From: Unio delphinus
Lineage: Eukaryota > Mollusca > Bivalvia > Unionida > Unionidae
DNA length: 64,000 nt
Assembly: GCA_029339505.1 (NCBI GenBank)
Contig: JAQISU010000058.1
Location: 1,304,001 to 1,368,000, forward strand
Direction: 5' to 3'
Each line of letters starts with the position of its first letter. Within the stretch, counting starts at the first letter, position 1. A model generated the notes under the pieces. That model had not been told where the DNA came from and ran no database searches. It was given only the letters and a program-made list of their open reading frames with translations. This document shows positions 62,637 to 64,000 of this stretch, piece by piece. The position numbers and the translations under genes were made by a program.

Positions 62637-63029
62637 CTAAAAACAAAAGAAAGCAAGTGTAACAAGAATGAAACAATCCAGACTACCTATCAAAATATAT
62701 TCTTATAAAGGACATTTGCACATATTACTATACTTGGAGATAAAAGTAAAAAAATTGAGCATGTATTAGAATGAAGTGCATTAGCTTCATCGCTATCCAC
62801 CCAAAATATAAACATGATTCACACGCTGTTCTAAAGATAAACTTCCAGGTCATTTCCAGGAAGACATTAATTTTTTCATGGTTCACATATGACCATTACT
62901 GAATGTCATTAAAGAACATTTTAGATTGTAAAACATGCATTTTCTAAATCTAAAGATGTTTCTCTTTCAAAACTCTCTAAAACATCAAAATCAGAAAATT
63001 TGATCATGTACAAAACCACAAAATGTATC
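62637..63029. other. Start of the upstream intron; nothing recognised
   Basis: Follows the acceptor of the first visible exon in the upstream direction. No exon with a phase-compatible donor was found between here and 64000. Confidence 0.5.
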
Positions 63030-64000
63030 ACATTAAACAAGTCTGATTATATTCCTATAAATTGCATGAAAAGTCATTTAAATGTACAAATTATAAATTT
63101 TAGCTTTATTTTGCTGACCTGCATTACATAATGAACATAAAATAGTTTTGTTTCCATTTTTAAAAAAAAAAAATTAGAATCTTGTCTGGTAATGAAGAGT
63201 TTAACGCTGAATTTATCTGTGCCAATAAAATCCCAAAGAAGATTTTTCAAACAACCTAATCTCCTTAAGGTGGATCTGATTAAAAATCCATCGTTTAAAA
63301 AGACATTTTCAACAGGGTTGATTTAAATTTTCACAAGAGACCTTCAAAATTATATACTGTTGTAAAAACAAGGACTGAATTTTCTGTAAAGCTAGTATTC
63401 TTGTAATTTGCTAAACCAGTCACCAAACCTGTATTGATACAGGGGCTCAAATCAGTTTTTAATTTATAAGGGACAACAATTTCTCATTCAATCTCTGAGA
63501 TTAAAAAATTTGGAATACAAATTTGGTTTATATCGAATAGCAGCCTGTATTCTAAGCTGGGTTTCCTCCGAATATTCCCACCTCATTTTTCATATTTGGA
63601 CATTTAGGTTGGGATGTGGGATCGTTGCAATTGCATATAGAAAATTTGGAATTTACCACCACCATGCAGTAACAACATATGGTAGTCGCTTATCAGCAGG
63701 CCTAGAAAATTTAAACTTATGTCATATCGATTGAAACCTGCATGAAATCAACAGGAGAATGATTTATTTTCTCAGAAATGGCAAGTATTATTATCATTAT
63801 GTCTTTAATGCGTTAACAGACTAGACGAAAGTATGGCACTGATGAATTCTGACCCGGTAAACGCCATATGCATTACTAGTCACTTCACAAATCTCAAATG
63901 ACAGCATCTTAACTCTATTAGTCACATGATATCAACAACAAAGTCCACTTTAATGTTGTTATACAGAAATTCAATAATATTAAATTAAAGTCAGATAACG
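63030..64000. repeat. Right copy of the 1-kb segment also at 7200-8213
   Basis: Same order and orientation as the left copy, running off the window edge. The last matching block is CTTCACAAATCTCAAATGAC ... TCACATGATATCAACAACAA, which corresponds to the left arm of the foldback at 8126-8213. No coding block seen. Confidence 0.8.

Noticed and set aside
62426..62665. A start of translation just before the zinc-finger exon
   Set aside because: The upstream extension has no ATG, and it runs through a clear pyrimidine tract and AG acceptor.

Overview
This is eukaryotic, AT-rich, intron- and repeat-rich DNA. I infer a lophotrochozoan invertebrate, most likely a bivalve mollusc, from the codon style, the long introns, the many decayed DNA transposons and non-LTR remnants, and tRNA-derived SINEs of a type I associate with bivalves. 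No species can be named from sequence alone.

One gene dominates the window. It is a large, incomplete HELZ2-like gene (helicase with zinc finger 2) on the minus strand. I assembled 17 coding exons running right to left from 62636 to the stop codon at 10073. All 16 splice junctions keep phase; 15 introns have GT-AG ends and one has GC-AG. The visible protein is about 2,616 residues. In order it has a CCCH-type zinc-finger segment, a UPF1/HELZ-type superfamily-1 helicase with its beta-barrel region, a long linker, an OB-like region plus an RNase II/RNB domain, a second linker, and a second SF1 helicase. The first exon seen opens with a splice acceptor in mid-codon, so the start of the gene lies to the right of 64000. 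The most interesting protein features are an RNB domain that has lost two of its usual catalytic aspartates and its catalytic arginine, and a second helicase with DDAG instead of DEAG in motif II.

The layout from left to right is as follows. 1-10072 is the 3' flank, with a decayed LINE, a SINE, a 31-bp tandem repeat, a foldback and a segment that is repeated at 63.03-64.0 kb. 10073-30485 holds the last eight exons (exons 10-17: second helicase), whose introns are packed with a nested hAT element, SINEs and minisatellites. 32035-35896 is one 3.9-kb exon with the end of helicase 1 and all of the RNB domain. 35897-55822 holds two small or mid-size exons (8 and 7) separated by introns of about 6-7 kb that contain a DIRS-like remnant, a Kolobok-like THAP/TTAA element, MITEs and minisatellites. 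55823-62636 holds the compact 5' exons of the zinc finger and helicase 1.

A dispersed repeat built around the word AAGATGGC occurs in at least eight patches, always in the same orientation, antisense to the gene. I see no second intact protein-coding gene, no RNA gene and no CRISPR array. The other open reading frames are tandem repeats, transposon debris or chance.
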